This document shows positions 1 to 10,960 of a DNA stretch of 64,000 nucleotides, piece after piece. The notes beneath the pieces are model-generated. The model did no database searches and was not told the DNA's origin. It saw only the letters and a list, made by a program, of their open reading frames with translations. The stretch covers positions 78,868,556 through 78,932,555 of the forward strand of contig CM028380.1 in the NCBI GenBank assembly GCA_013146195.2. The letters are read 5' to 3'. The translations under genes and the position numbers were made by a program. Source of the stretch: Codonopsis lanceolata (lineage: Eukaryota > Streptophyta > Magnoliopsida > Asterales > Campanulaceae). The first letter of the stretch is position 1; the number at the start of each line of letters is the position of its first letter.

Positions 1-1124
1 CAGGGTAATTATGTTAAAAGGTGACTTTTTGTTATATTTTTCTTAACTTTTTGTTATTTTTCTAACGGCTGTCACGGCTAGGGTGCAAACTGGGACAAAT
101 GGATACATCATGCATGAACTTGGGAAAATTTTAACATTGGGGGACATTATGAGATTGAGTGATTACTTTGAGGTGTTTTTCATATTTTGGCCTACATTTT
201 ATTATTAAAACTTTAAGAAATATACTATATATATACTCCTCCATTTCAAAATAAATAAATAAATATATCTTTCGTTCCACTCAAAGAGTCCACGTTTAAA
301 AAGTTTAATTATTACCCGTTCCGTCCCAAAATAAATAAATAGTTTCTCTTTCCTCTTTTATCTATCTCCAAAAAAATAGTCTAATTTCTGAAGACTATAA
401 TAGTTTTAATGTAATTTAAAGAAGGTACCACAAGTAAAGTTACAATTTTATAAAGTTTGACCTGTCAAATAAGATTTTCTTTTTAGGACCAAGGAAACAA
501 GAAACAAGAAATTAGAAATAAGATTATTTTGATGGAATAAAGCAAAAAAGAAGGATTATTTTATTTTTGGAAGGGAGGGACTATGCCCAAATGAAAAGAA
601 GGTGAAAAATACCGTTAAACAACTAAGCGGAGTAGTAGATTATATCTTCTATCTATTGCCACCAAATAAAAATAGAAATAGTAGGTCTTTTGGTAGTTTT
701 ACTCTCTCATAACTCAATCCATCAATATATGCTGAGTCAGATAAAGAGAATCTGTCTTACAAAAAGTATCCGTAAAACCGTCTTACACAAGTTTTTATCA
801 AATATAAATCGGGTAATGAGTAACCTACTTCTACAATTTTTTTGATATTTTATTGCAAATTAATTAGACAAGCGACCAATATAAATATAAAATGAGTAAA
901 TCTCCTGTAAGACGGCCTTACGGATTTTAATTAGTAAGACGGAATTTCAGTCTCTCACAACTCAACCCACCAACACACGATGAGTCGAGTAAGGAGGATC
1001 CGTCTTACAAAAAATATCTGTAAAATTGTCATACATAAGTTTTTACCATATAAAATACACACAAAAAAAAATGTGTGGAACCCCTACCCTACAACGCGGA
1101 TAGATAAAGGGAGCAACCTTCTAC
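1..1124. other. AT-rich spacer with relics of a GTAAGACGG repeat family
   Basis: No coding region is seen here. The stretch is AT-rich with several (AAAT)n-like runs near 245-350, next to CTCC/CCGTCCC motifs typical of decayed Stowaway-type MITE ends. Between about 720 and 1050 there are two related blocks carrying GTAAGACGG or its complement CCGTCTTAC together with an ACAAGTTTTT motif. The same words form the termini of the large Mutator-like element at 45594-49189, so I read these as old copies or fragments of that terminal-repeat family. No clear target-site duplication was found for them. Confidence 0.5.
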
Positions 1125-1610
1125 TAGGGGTCTAAGTGGTTCGGTTTGGTTTGGTTTGGTTTATGCCAAAACCACAAACCGAACCGCCCCCGATTGGTTC
1201 CAAAAATCTCAAACCAAACCGAACCAAACCACTCGGTTTTGTTTGGTTTGATTCAGTTTTGTGGTTTATATACATTATTTTTAATCAAATTAACCAACAT
1301 TAAAAATACCAATAAAAATACGATTTTAATTTGAAATTAACATCAAAATTAGGAAATAACCTACTAACAACAAATTATCATAGAGAAAACAATACAAATT
1401 CTAAAAGAAACACAAGGTTCAAAATAGTTAATAAATGTAATATAATATAATATATATATATATAATAAATAAATAAAAATATATAGGTTGGTTTGGTTTG
1501 GTTCGATACCAAAAACCGTGAACCGAATCGAACCGGATGGTTTCCCAAATTTTAAAACCGAAACCGAACGATTTGGTTCCGTGATTCGATGGTTCCGATT
1601 TACACCCCTA
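1125..1610. mobile_element. Non-autonomous hAT element (MITE), 486 bp
   Basis: The element begins TAGGGGTCTAAGTGG and its other end, read on the opposite strand, begins TAGGGGTGTAAATCGG, so the terminal repeats match over most of their length. It is flanked by a perfect 8 bp target-site duplication, CCTTCTAC, at 1117-1124 and 1611-1618, which is the hAT signature. Just inside the ends lie many GGTTCGGTTTGG / CCAAACCGAACC motifs on both sides, the sort of subterminal repeats hAT transposases bind. The interior is AT-rich and has no transposase, so it would depend on an autonomous relative. Confidence 0.9.
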
Positions 1611-1618
1611 CCTTCTAC

Positions 1619-2110
1619 AACCTCCCTAAAGTTACCAACTACAAGCCTATAGGCTGCAGCCCAACCCCACCCCAAAGAAAAAGACGAATAGGCCCTGGGC
1701 CTTCATGCCTTCGATCAACCATTGAAAATAATTTGTTTTCAAAAAAAATTAAAGGATTTGTTTTTTATCGATATACTCATCCCTTCCAATTTTATTAAGA
1801 GTATATTTGTTTTTCATCATAAAATATGTCTTTTACCGATTAAAAAAGCATGTCCTTTAGATGTTGAAAATCGATGTAAGGAGACTAGTCTGGTTATCAC
1901 CCTTATGAGATCGGCTAAAGGCTTTTGGGTGAAATTTGGACTGGTTCACAAGCTCTCTCCCCCATTGATCTGTCTCAGTCCAAATGGTGTTGGGCTTTAA
2001 GATGGGCTTAAGCAAACACATTATCGCCCAATTCCCCCATTTCACAGTTTCAAAAGAACAGAAAGGGCAAATCGCAGCATTAATTCCTCGATCATAAGTC
2101 AGTCACAGTA
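1619..2110. other. Spacer, nothing recognised
   Basis: About 490 bases between two transposons. Short open frames occur on both strands but none matches a known family and none has splice or codon support. Confidence 0.5.
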
Positions 2111-2907
2111 ATAGTCCCTTAATAATTATTTGTCAAATTTTGGTCTTACGAGTATTAAATTTTCATAACTATAATTCTTTTGGTGGATGCCGTTAAAAAA
2201 TTACCGTTAAGTTGTCATGTACCTCACACATTCGTTAAAGGCTAAAATGATTTTTTTCCAAACCTAACTTATATCATAATTTTCAACCAAGTCCCTAGGG
2301 TTTAAAAAAAGACACAAAGGCCTCCTTGTCCTTCCCCAATTACACAAGCAATCTTATTGAATTAAAGTCTATACCTAAACGACTTCCTTTTTCTTAGTGG
2401 AAATGAATAAGATGGCGAGATCGACGACAAATTCTGTCAATGAGCGTCGGCACGAGATGAAGAAAGCCCAAACAAGATATCTGATTTTGTCGGAGATTCG
2501 CACAAAAAGGTACTGTAATAGTGAGCTCTGTTGTTGTTGTTCTTGCTACTGCGGCGGCGACACCTGATGTGGGCCTGTGGCTGCAACGGCGATTGGTGAT
2601 GGTAATTTGGAGTAGGATTCGACGTGACTGTTTGATCTGGTGGAGTCATCGATTCCCCTTCCAAAACATTTTGGGGGGAAGAAGGCTTGTGGCCTTTTTT
2701 TAAAAAACACTAGGGACTCGGTTGAAATTTTTGATATATATTAGGTTTGACAAAACTTTATTTTAGTCCTTCAAAATGTGTGAGGCACATAGTAACTTAA
2801 ACGTAATATTTTTAACTGATATCCATTAAAAGAACTGTAATTATAAAAATTTTATACTCGTGGACCTAAATTTAACGGGAAAAAAAAAATATATATTAAT
2901 GGACTAT
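2111..2907. mobile_element. Long-TIR Mutator-like non-autonomous element
   Basis: Two arms of about 195-205 bases, roughly 2111-2306 and 2703-2907, are imperfect inverted copies of each other. Shared words include CCTCACACATT with its complement AATGTGTGAGG, and AACCAAGTCCCTAG with CTAGGGACTCGGTT. Long inverted repeats around a short unrelated core are typical of Mutator-like elements. The core (about 2307-2700) is less AT-rich than the arms and could be captured host sequence, but I recognise no gene in it. I could not find a convincing 9 bp target-site duplication, so the outer limits are approximate. It ends about 225 bases before the start codon of gene 1 and may lie in that gene's promoter. 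Confidence 0.7.
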
Positions 2908-3131
2908 TTGACCGGCTTAGTGGAAGGGACGCACAGAATTGAAAATCATATTACAGCTTTACCATCAATTCTGAAATCTCTGCCTAAAAAAAAAGCGCGC
3001 CATTGTCACTCTTGAAATTTTGATGAATATCCCCACCTAAAAACTAAAAAGCCCTAATTATACTCTCGCACAGTACACGCTCACCCCCATTTCTGCGCAA
3101 CTTGAACTATCTATATCCTCATTGTGAGTTC

Positions 3132-6100
3132 ATGGACGATTTCGCTCCCCCTTCGTTCTCTTTAGGGCTTGACTTCGAATTTGAGCCCCAATTCACTGGT
3201 AGAGAAGACACTCCGACCTCCAACCAAGCTCCGGAATCTTCAAAAGATGCGAGCCTCCGTACATTCGAAGATGATGACTTTGAAACTCCGATCACGATTG
3301 GTCGGGACCTCGAAGATCCCGATCCACCTCGATTGCTCAAACGCCTCCGTCGCGGGCCCGTCAAAGAGGACGCGTCCGCGTCCTCGTTGGTGTCGGCGTC
3401 TGCTAGTAAGCGAGAGCTTCCGGAGTTTTGGTGTGGGTTCGATGATGAAATTGAGGAGTTCTCTTCTCAGGAGGATAGGCTTAAAGGTAATATAACTAAA
3501 GAACTGTGTCTAGGTCGTTGTTTCTATTTTTTTCATTTTTCATTTTGATGCATATTTCGTTTTAATGATAATATTAATTTTGTTGTGGAAGGAGGGGCCA
3601 GTGTTTATTTGGATGCTAACTAGGAATGGGACTACTTGATTTTGTATTGATCTTTGACAAACATTTTTTGTTGTAGAGAATAAACCTATAAAGGCTATAT
3701 TTATAGTAATATCAACTGGACCAACCCAAAGACTTAAAGAAAAGTTCAAGTTGACTTAGTGTAAAAGATTTGGGATGTTATGCGGCTGTTATCAGACATT
3801 TCAGACTTGGGAACATTTGTGCTTGATTTGGCACTTGACAGTTATATATTTTCTGTGTTGACAATTTCAGCTTGGTGCTATTGGGGAACTCTCTTTTGAC
3901 ATTCGCAAGTAACCGTATGAATTAAACTGTGTAGTAAGTGGCCTTTTGTCTGCTCTACTGGATTGATAATTTTATACGTGAGATTTACTGATTATGATAA
4001 GCTAGAGGTAAGCTTTTGCCATTTGGAATTCGTTGCCCTGGGCTCTTGTTAAGAATGGTGATCTCATCGTTGACTATAGAGGACGCTCCCTACCCAGCCA
4101 AGCAGCACACACAATAAAAAAGAAAATGCAGTATGTCTTCAGTTACTTGAGAATTGAGATCATATTTTACTGTTTTCTACTTTTTTTACTAAACATCTAT
4201 GCAGCGTGATCTTTTTTAACAAAGCCTGATAAGTAGTAGTTCCCCACTTACCCCTTTGGTGACTCGAACCCACAAATTATTTGGTGTGGGTGAAGTGTCT
4301 TACAACTAAGCTGCACTTCTTTGTCATCTATGCAACATGAGTTATTAAATCCTTTTCGAGGTTAAATCCAGCGCAGTCTTTAACTTAAACTGACATTGTT
4401 TATGCTTGTTCTGAATTTAGGCCCATTACTCATTAAATAACACAAATTGTGGTTGTGGGTGGGTCTAATCCTTCTTAACTTGCAAGCAACAGCCTTGGGT
4501 CAGGAATTAGGATGAGGTGAGACACTTAACAATGGTCTTTATTGGCAGGTGGCCTTAGCATTAATACTCATTTACTCAATTTTGATGTAGTATGTTTCAT
4601 CAGAGAACATTAATATCAGCTATAAAAAAAAATCTGAGAACATTAATATCTGCTATATACATTCATTGTTTTGTTGATGTTCTCCAACTTCATTGTTTCT
4701 CTTCCATCAAAATCTATCCTGTTTACCTGGTACCACAGAAACTGTTTTTCTATCTTATTATTTTGAATTTCTTAAATAAAATCAGTATATTGTCTCTTAG
4801 TTTGAAATGTTATTTATTACCCATATACCATTATATGTCACTCTACATGTTGGATCTTTTCAAAATTGACAACAAATAGAGTTATTCAAGAAAAGATTTT
4901 TGAAGTAAAACCTGATATAGTCCACTCTTCTGGACTTCTTGATAGACTTTTTGGGTAAATCAGCTCTTTGTGAGTCTTGTGCTTGTAGAAAAACTTGGTC
5001 CGTTGAAGACTAGTGTGTAGCTTTTTTTTTGGTGAAGAAGTATCTGCCTATCGCAATAGTTGGGTGACTTCATTAATTCTTCTGCAGTAGCCTTTTAGCA
5101 CCCGTGGCCCTTCTCTGTTCTCTGTTATGCTTTCATAACTAAGTTTATTATGGAGGTACACTGCAGTATTGCATCGCTGGCATTCCTTATATATGCCAAT
5201 ATGCCTGCTGGGTGAAATTGATCAAGTGAAACCGCCAATGTGGTGTTAGTAAATATTGATTCTTCTGGCATCTATTTCATTGGTTTGTAGTGAATGTCTT
5301 GTAAGATCTTGTCAGAGTAAGTACTGAATATCTTGTAAGCTTGTTGAATCAAGATACTGTTTTAGCATTCTTTAACTGCATTGCTTTTAATTTGGCGTGT
5401 GTAATCATGCATCCTTAAGAAACAAATGGTATTCATTGTTGAATATGTTGTTTATCGACCAGGCAATGAATCATTTTCGTTAGTGATCACATGTATTTAC
5501 TTTTGACTGGTTATTACAGAAGAGCTGCCGTCAACACTACACCATTCTGTCTGTGGTAGTTCAAAATTTCGGCTTCATGGACATGGGATCTTGACCACCC
5601 AATCTACACAGAAGAAGAAGGAAAATATTTCAAATGTGCCAGAGTCTGCAAACTTGGAAACAAGCAGCAACAAATTGACTTTTCCAAAGCTAACCACTAG
5701 TCCTCTTAGAAGGTTCCAGCTGATTGATTCTGATTCTGATTCCGATGATCCTTCTATCAGTGAGGGTGCAAATAGGGATGCTAATAAATCAATTTCTTCT
5801 TTAAAACGAGTTCAATCTAATCCATCCCATCATGCAAGTGTAATTGATCAAAGGGTAACTAATGCGTCAGCTAGTGTGTGTCAAACAGATGATCTATGGG
5901 AAGATTTCTTTCCAAAGAAAAATTTCCACATTCCGACACCAGCTTTGGATGAGGTTTGTGAGGAATACTTTGGATCCATGAAATGTATGAAATTAGTTCA
6001 GAATAACAACAAAAGCTGTAAGGAAAACAGCAATTTCAACAAAACTCTGGAGCAGGAAATTGATTTGGGTGACCCTATTCCTCCTGCCCATCATTATTTT

Positions 6101-7566
6101 TTTCATGATGATCCAAGAATCCAAGAACTTGTTCGAAGTCGCTTACCCAATTTTTTCCCGTTGGGTGCTGTGAATAACAAAGAATATAGGCAGCCTACTA
6201 GTACATCAGCTATTGATTACATGTAAGTGTCTTATTTTATTGTATAGCTGGTGATCGCTTTTTTACTTTTTTGGGAATAGCAGTATAATATCACACATTT
6301 ATCTTTTCAGGGGTCAATTTAATCACGGCGAAGGTTCTAAACAAGCAGCTGGGAAAAGTAAAGCTGTGACAAGCTCTAGTAGGAGCAAAAATAATTCAAA
6401 AATTTCAAATACTGAAGAGGTATCACTGGGTTGGGTTAATCCTAAACGTGGGGCTGCAAAAGCGAACCCTAAAGATGCGGGCAAAAGAAGGGTTCAGGCT
6501 GATGGGCAACCTGCTGGTCATTGGTTCATGGGCCCGAATGGAAAGCGAGTAAGTTGAAATGAATAGTAAATGTGTGAAAGTTGTTTACATCAAGTTCAAA
6601 TTGCTGTTTATCCTTATTTGTCTACCAATTTAAGTAACTCTAGGGCACAGGTGGGGAGGGGTTCTTGTGCATTGTCTGAATCATTATGGATTGTTCTTAG
6701 CCTCACATCATTGTTGATGGTTATTGGTGAAATAAAGAAATCATGGGGATGGATCAATAAGCAGATGGATCGTTGTTGCTTTTCCTTTTCCATGAAATCT
6801 GAAAATTGAGGTGTTGCCTATGTTCATGTCAATCAGGACACTATCCACTACAGTCGCCATTGTTATGCTACTTCACGGCTTTAGATCTATTTGTTCAGTA
6901 CGTCTGTCATTAGCTTGATTAACTTGGCTTATAACTTAATATGAAAACACAAAGCAAGAATATGTAGGAGAGATTCTAGTCTAGCTGTTGCTTGTTGCAC
7001 GTTCTTGTTCTGTCATCTGTACTCATAAGAGTCATGTTTCTTTTTCTGCTTTATTAATGCTGATTCTAATCTATTCACTTTCCTTAGGTTTACGTGAATA
7101 AAAGTGGGCAGGAGCTGACTGGTCAAATGGCATACAGACAGTACAAAAAGGTACTTTTGCTAAGATGCGCTTCTGAATAATAATACAATAGTAATGCCCA
7201 TCTCCTGATTTATCCTTTGCATCTAGTGGGTTCGACTCATTAGGTAGACTATGTTGGTGGTATCACTTATCTTTCCTGAATATGTGTACCATTTACAAGT
7301 TTGATATTGGACTTTTGAACATTTACAAGTGTTCTCTCGTATTATTGAATATATAAATCATGTGAAACAAATGTTTTCTTGTACAATATTTTGGAGAGTA
7401 GATTTTGTTCTGAATCATGAGTACATTCACTAATTTCAACGTTGTCTAGGGCCAAGACTTGGTAGCCCTTGATATAGATAATTGTTTTCTAACATGATTT
7501 TCTCTACAGGAGAGTGGAGGATATAAAAGGCCGAAAAAAAAGAAAGCTGCTAGGAAGAAAAAATGA
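3132..7566 (+). CDS. Conserved plant protein of unknown function, 5 exons, 471 aa
   Basis: Exons are 3132-3486, 5520-6222, 6311-6548, 7088-7150 and 7510-7566. All introns are GT-AG, the phases agree, and the last exon ends at a TGA. I chose the ATG at 3132 (protein starts MDDFAPPSFSLG); an in-frame ATG at 3102 would add ten residues. The N-terminal third is acidic, with Ser/Asp/Glu-rich low complexity (for example repeated Asp-Ser at about residues 180-190). The middle has a W-E-D-F-F motif and a segment near HHYFFHDDPRIQELV. The C-terminal region contains GHWFMGPNGKRVYVNKSGQE followed by a basic tail KRPKKKKAARKKK, which looks like a nuclear localisation signal. I recall the family as an uncharacterised plant nuclear protein but cannot name it, so no function is assigned. 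Intron 1 is 2 kb and carries a SINE. A polyadenylation-type AATAAA lies 69 bases after the stop. Confidence 0.85.
4204..4324 (-). mobile_element. tRNA-derived SINE in intron 1 of gene 1
   Basis: On the minus strand the segment carries a pol III B-box-like GGTTCGAGTC about 45 bases after an A-box-like TTAGTTGTAAG, as in tRNA-derived SINEs, with an A-rich stretch at its 3' side (TTAAAAAAGATC). It is flanked by the direct repeat CATCTATGCA at 4194-4203 and 4325-4334, a target-site duplication of at least 10 bases. It has no coding capacity and sits in antisense orientation to the host gene. Confidence 0.7.
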
Positions 7567-7634
7567 AGACTGACTATGTTTATACCAATCCTGCCATTTC
7601 ATAATGGTATGTTGTATCTAATGTTGCTTTATAT

Positions 7635-7640
7635 AATAAA
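7635..7640 (+). terminator. Putative polyadenylation signal of gene 1
   Basis: An AATAAA hexamer lies 69 bases downstream of the TGA at 7564-7566, in a T-rich stretch. Plant signals are loose, so this is only the most likely candidate. Confidence 0.45.
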
Positions 7641-7861
7641 CAGTGTCCTTGCTAAAACCAAATCAAAGTTGATTTCGTTCGAGAGTTGTTGGTCTTTTAC
7701 TGGCCTGTTGTCTCAGATAGATATAATGTGCATAAATTTCTAATATCAGGATTAAGGCTTGATCTCAGATAGGATGTTTTTACTTCTAGATACAACTCTG
7801 GTTACATGGAAAAACTTCATTGGTGATGATTCTATTGTGTTCAACTGAACATTGTGCAATA

Positions 7862-8237
7862 CTCCCTCCACCAAAATGCTAGCCTTACTGGTGTTACAAC
7901 TTTGCCTTGAAGAAATGCAAAGTCAAACTTTGCCCTCTTCGAGACAAAGCTGTGATGTTGTACTAGTGGTGGCAAGTCTAGCATCACTGCTCCATCTGTT
8001 TCAAAATAAGGGCCTCTTATCTTAATTTCATTTTGAACCATTCTAAATAAAGTATGTGTCCCCATTCCTATTCTAGAACTAATGCTCTTATTAGTTGTGA
8101 GATGAAAAAGGATGTGGGGGACGTATTGATTTGACATCATTAAAGACGACTGAGTGTGTTAAAAAAATTTATATAAAATTAATCATTTTCTTAAAACTTG
8201 TGTAACAGGGGATGCTTACTTTAAAAAACGGAGGGAG
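7862..8237. mobile_element. Stowaway-type MITE (Tc1/mariner), 376 bp
   Basis: The left end is CTCCCTCCACC and the right end is CGGAGGGAG, inverted copies of the widespread plant Stowaway terminus. The target dinucleotide TA is present on both sides (7860-7861 and 8238-8239). It has no transposase; the minus-strand open frame inside is incidental. Confidence 0.85.
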
Positions 8238-8239
8238 TA

Positions 8240-8965
8240 ATATTTGCAAGTTTGGCTTTGGATACAACAAAACAGCGGAATAAGATTATTGTTGTCAACT
8301 CAAGTAATGAATTCCCCTGCTGGGGAAATAGATACCCATACCCAGGACCAGGACCAGGAATGGAGAATAATCTCACCAAATGCTAAGAGCTGCGCTATTT
8401 TGAAGCAGGGGGCTTACCTTGTGTTTAAGGACAAATAATAACATATATTCTTGGAATATTCGTTTTGAAGTTGGATGGTTGGAACTTGAAAATAGTGAAA
8501 GATATTTGATACAAAAGATACACTATTTTAGAGATTTTGTATAATTTTTACACCAAACGGTTGGAGATGATCTTAATGCTGTTTTGAAGTGAAAACGCTT
8601 ATGGTTCCATTTTCCTAACAAGTCGAAACCATCCATAAATATAATATCGACATAGTCCGAGTCTGGCTTCCAATTTATAACAACTTTGTTTCATCAGTTA
8701 TCATAATTCCCCGTTTCATCTACTTAGATTTTTTCCTTTGATAATGGCATTGGAAATTAAATCCGTAAATGTAGTGGGATTGTTTTATAGTTTATACAAC
8801 CACCAAATGAGTTGTTGATGTTCGACGGGTGTCTCGACTCTCGACTAAAAATAGAATTCAAAGCCACATTGATTTTAATTTCTTAACAACAACGATGTTA
8901 GGTCGGTTACTATTGTTGTAAGCTTTAGTGAAAGAAGGAATTGTTTTTCATCAAAAACACAATTG
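8240..8965. other. Spacer, nothing recognised
   Basis: AT-rich sequence between a Stowaway MITE and an hAT-type element. I see no exon, repeat pair or terminal motif here. Confidence 0.5.
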
Positions 8966-9195
8966 ATCATTATTAGGCCTGGTAATTGTAACTCATTATC
9001 CATTAACTCATCCAATCCAACCCATTAATTATTTGACCCAATCCAATCCATTAATTTTTTTTGGGAGAATTTCAAGTGGGTACAATTTTGAAAACATGTT
9101 TTCATCTAGAACCATTAATTTTTTGTACATTTCATAAAACTACAAATTGCTTGCCAAATGACAAAAATGTCATTAATGAAAACTCTGATGTCAAT

Positions 9196-9372
9196 CCTTG
9201 GCATCAGAAATCAACGATGTCGGGCGAAATCAACTCGATGTCGGGCATCGAAATCAACGATGCCAAAAATCAACGATGGACATCAATGATGTCAAAAATC
9301 AACGATGCGGGCATAAAAATCAACGATGCGGACATCAATCAACGATGCCAAAATCAACGATGCTAGGCATCA
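9196..9372. repeat. Degenerate subterminal repeat array, core ATCAACGATG
   Basis: About nine copies of the word ATCAACGATG or one-base variants occur at irregular spacing of roughly 12-25 bases, mixed with GGCATC/GGACATC words. They lie about 220-400 bases inside the left end of the hAT-type element. Clustered short direct repeats near the ends are where hAT transposases usually bind, so a binding array is plausible, but the position is rather internal. Two apparent reading frames here are by-products of the repeat. Confidence 0.65.
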
Positions 9373-9718
9373 GAAATCAAATCTTGGCATCAGGACTGTT
9401 TTCACAATTATTTCAAGACAAAAAAAATCCAAAAATTCTGATTCAACTCAGCAATGCAGAATTAATGCACAAATCACAATCAGCAAGAATCAATTCTTAA
9501 TAGCGTTGAGCAGCATACAAGTTATGGTCTTGCAGGATGGAAAAGTATCATCCAACTTTTTACAACTAATCATACCAAAACTGGTCAAAATTTCAATCCC
9601 AAAGTAAAAAAGAATAGCAAAGCTGCAAAATATTCTAATTATAACAAAAAGCATAAAACAAAAATCCCTCTATTAAGTCTAGCATTCTTGAGTGGCAGAT
9701 GATACATGATGAAGGATC

Positions 9719-10480
9719 TTAGTTCATCCTCTGGGCAGCCTCCTTGGCAAGAACCCTCTCTTTTGCCTTTGTTTTTGCAGGGATTTGGAACCCATTATCC
9801 CACCTCCTCACTTCTTCTGTACTCATCATACTTGTTATTAAAGTTGGCTGAAAGAACAAAAAGAATTGAATTTTAGTGAAACTATACAGTACAATACAAA
9901 CAGACGGGCTTTAGCATAATATTATATGTGCAAGTCACCTAATCACCTCCAAAATTTTTCTGAACTCCATTTTGTCTTCATTTTTTGACAGTAGTCAAGC
10001 ACATCAACTGCGGTTTTCTTGTGGGCCAGTGGAATAAATGGAAACATGTTAGGAGATCCAGTAAAACAAAAGCCGTCTTCATAAGTAGGATATAGAAACA
10101 CTTAAGCTCCCAATCGTGACTTTCCCTTCACGATGCGATCGAGATCTCCATCTTTACTGATCGGGAAGCCAAACAACAAGCTCAATGGGATCCACGGCAT
10201 GAGCAATAACTACCAATTGGGCTTTGTGCAAGGAAACATAGGATGGGATTATTTTACTTGCGAAAATGAGCAGGGCAAGGGAGAGCAACAAACATAAATA
10301 TTCAATCAAGAGAAAAAATAAGGCAAAACACCTTTCAATGAGGTAGGTGACATGGTTGACCCATACTTCACAACAATTGGCTTCTTAGTTTCGGAGATTT
10401 TCCTTGACCTCGGCTGAGCTCTTTTAAGAAAACAGTCTTTTTGGCGGCTTTATCCTCGGGGGTACTTGAGAAGCATCTTG
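9719..10480 (-). pseudogene. Captured fragment of ribosomal protein L7a gene (RPL7a)
   Basis: Reading the minus strand, several blocks match the conserved 60S ribosomal protein L7a (eL8). About 10480-10330 encodes FKMLLKY and then KKPIVVKYG, leading into a frameshifted NHVTYLIE-like stretch. About 10245-10030 encodes AQLVVIAHAVDPIELVVWLP and then KGKSRLG. About 10010-9950 encodes an HKKTA region and VKNEDKMEF. About 9865-9719 encodes AKTKAKERVLAKEAAQRMN followed by TAA. The blocks are broken by stops and frameshifts and separated by gaps near 9865-9945 and 10245-10330 with splice-like ends (for example CTTTCAG before the last block). The N-terminal third is missing. It cannot make functional protein. 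It lies wholly inside the hAT-type element, implying capture. Confidence 0.85.
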
Positions 10481-10754
10481 AACAAATTTGTTGCTGCAGA
10501 TTATATACATAGATAACATAATATTTGTTAAGTTATCAACTCCTTAAAAAATATTGTCAGCATTACAGTTTTCTAATGGTAAAAATACCCAAGTTTATAA
10601 AGTGCACACTATTAGCCTAGGGAACCATGTCTATAATGGTCAAATTTCGATCAAAGTTTTGCACATGCAATAATCCTTGAGAACAAGAAAGAACCCCGAT
10701 ACTAGGGTTAAAGCCCACAAAGCTACAGATTATTGACTAATATCATAATCGGAA

Positions 10755-10960
10755 TGAACTCTACCGTTGTGCTTATGTCGGGTTGGGGAGGTGGGCTTGG
10801 TTGTAAGCGGTGAGGAGTGAAGCCCATGAGACTTGGTCTCGATGTAGCATTCGTCGAGCAGTTGGAAGGCGTCTTGGAAGAAGCTGCATTTTAAAGTAGG
10901 TATATACGAGTGTTGGGAACAAGGCGGTTGGAGCTATGCATTCATCACTGGATCCAATAG
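10755..10960 (-). pseudogene. Captured pentatricopeptide-repeat (PPR) gene fragment
   Basis: The minus strand encodes HRDQVSWASLLTAYNQAHLP, and a second frame just before it supplies an AFQLLDE-like stretch. Together these resemble the typical 'function word' region of plant-type PLS PPR proteins (K-C-x-F-x-D-A-x-x-L-F-D-E-M-x-H-R-D-x-x-S-W-A-S). Only about two repeats' worth is present, with a frameshift in the middle and stops on both sides. PPR proteins act in organelle RNA processing; this fragment cannot. It is a second, unrelated host gene piece inside the same hAT-type element. Confidence 0.7.

Noticed and set aside
9061..9607. Three overlapping plus-strand frames encoding Asn/Gln-rich repeats
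   Set aside because: All are by-products of the ATCAACGATG repeat array, open in three frames.
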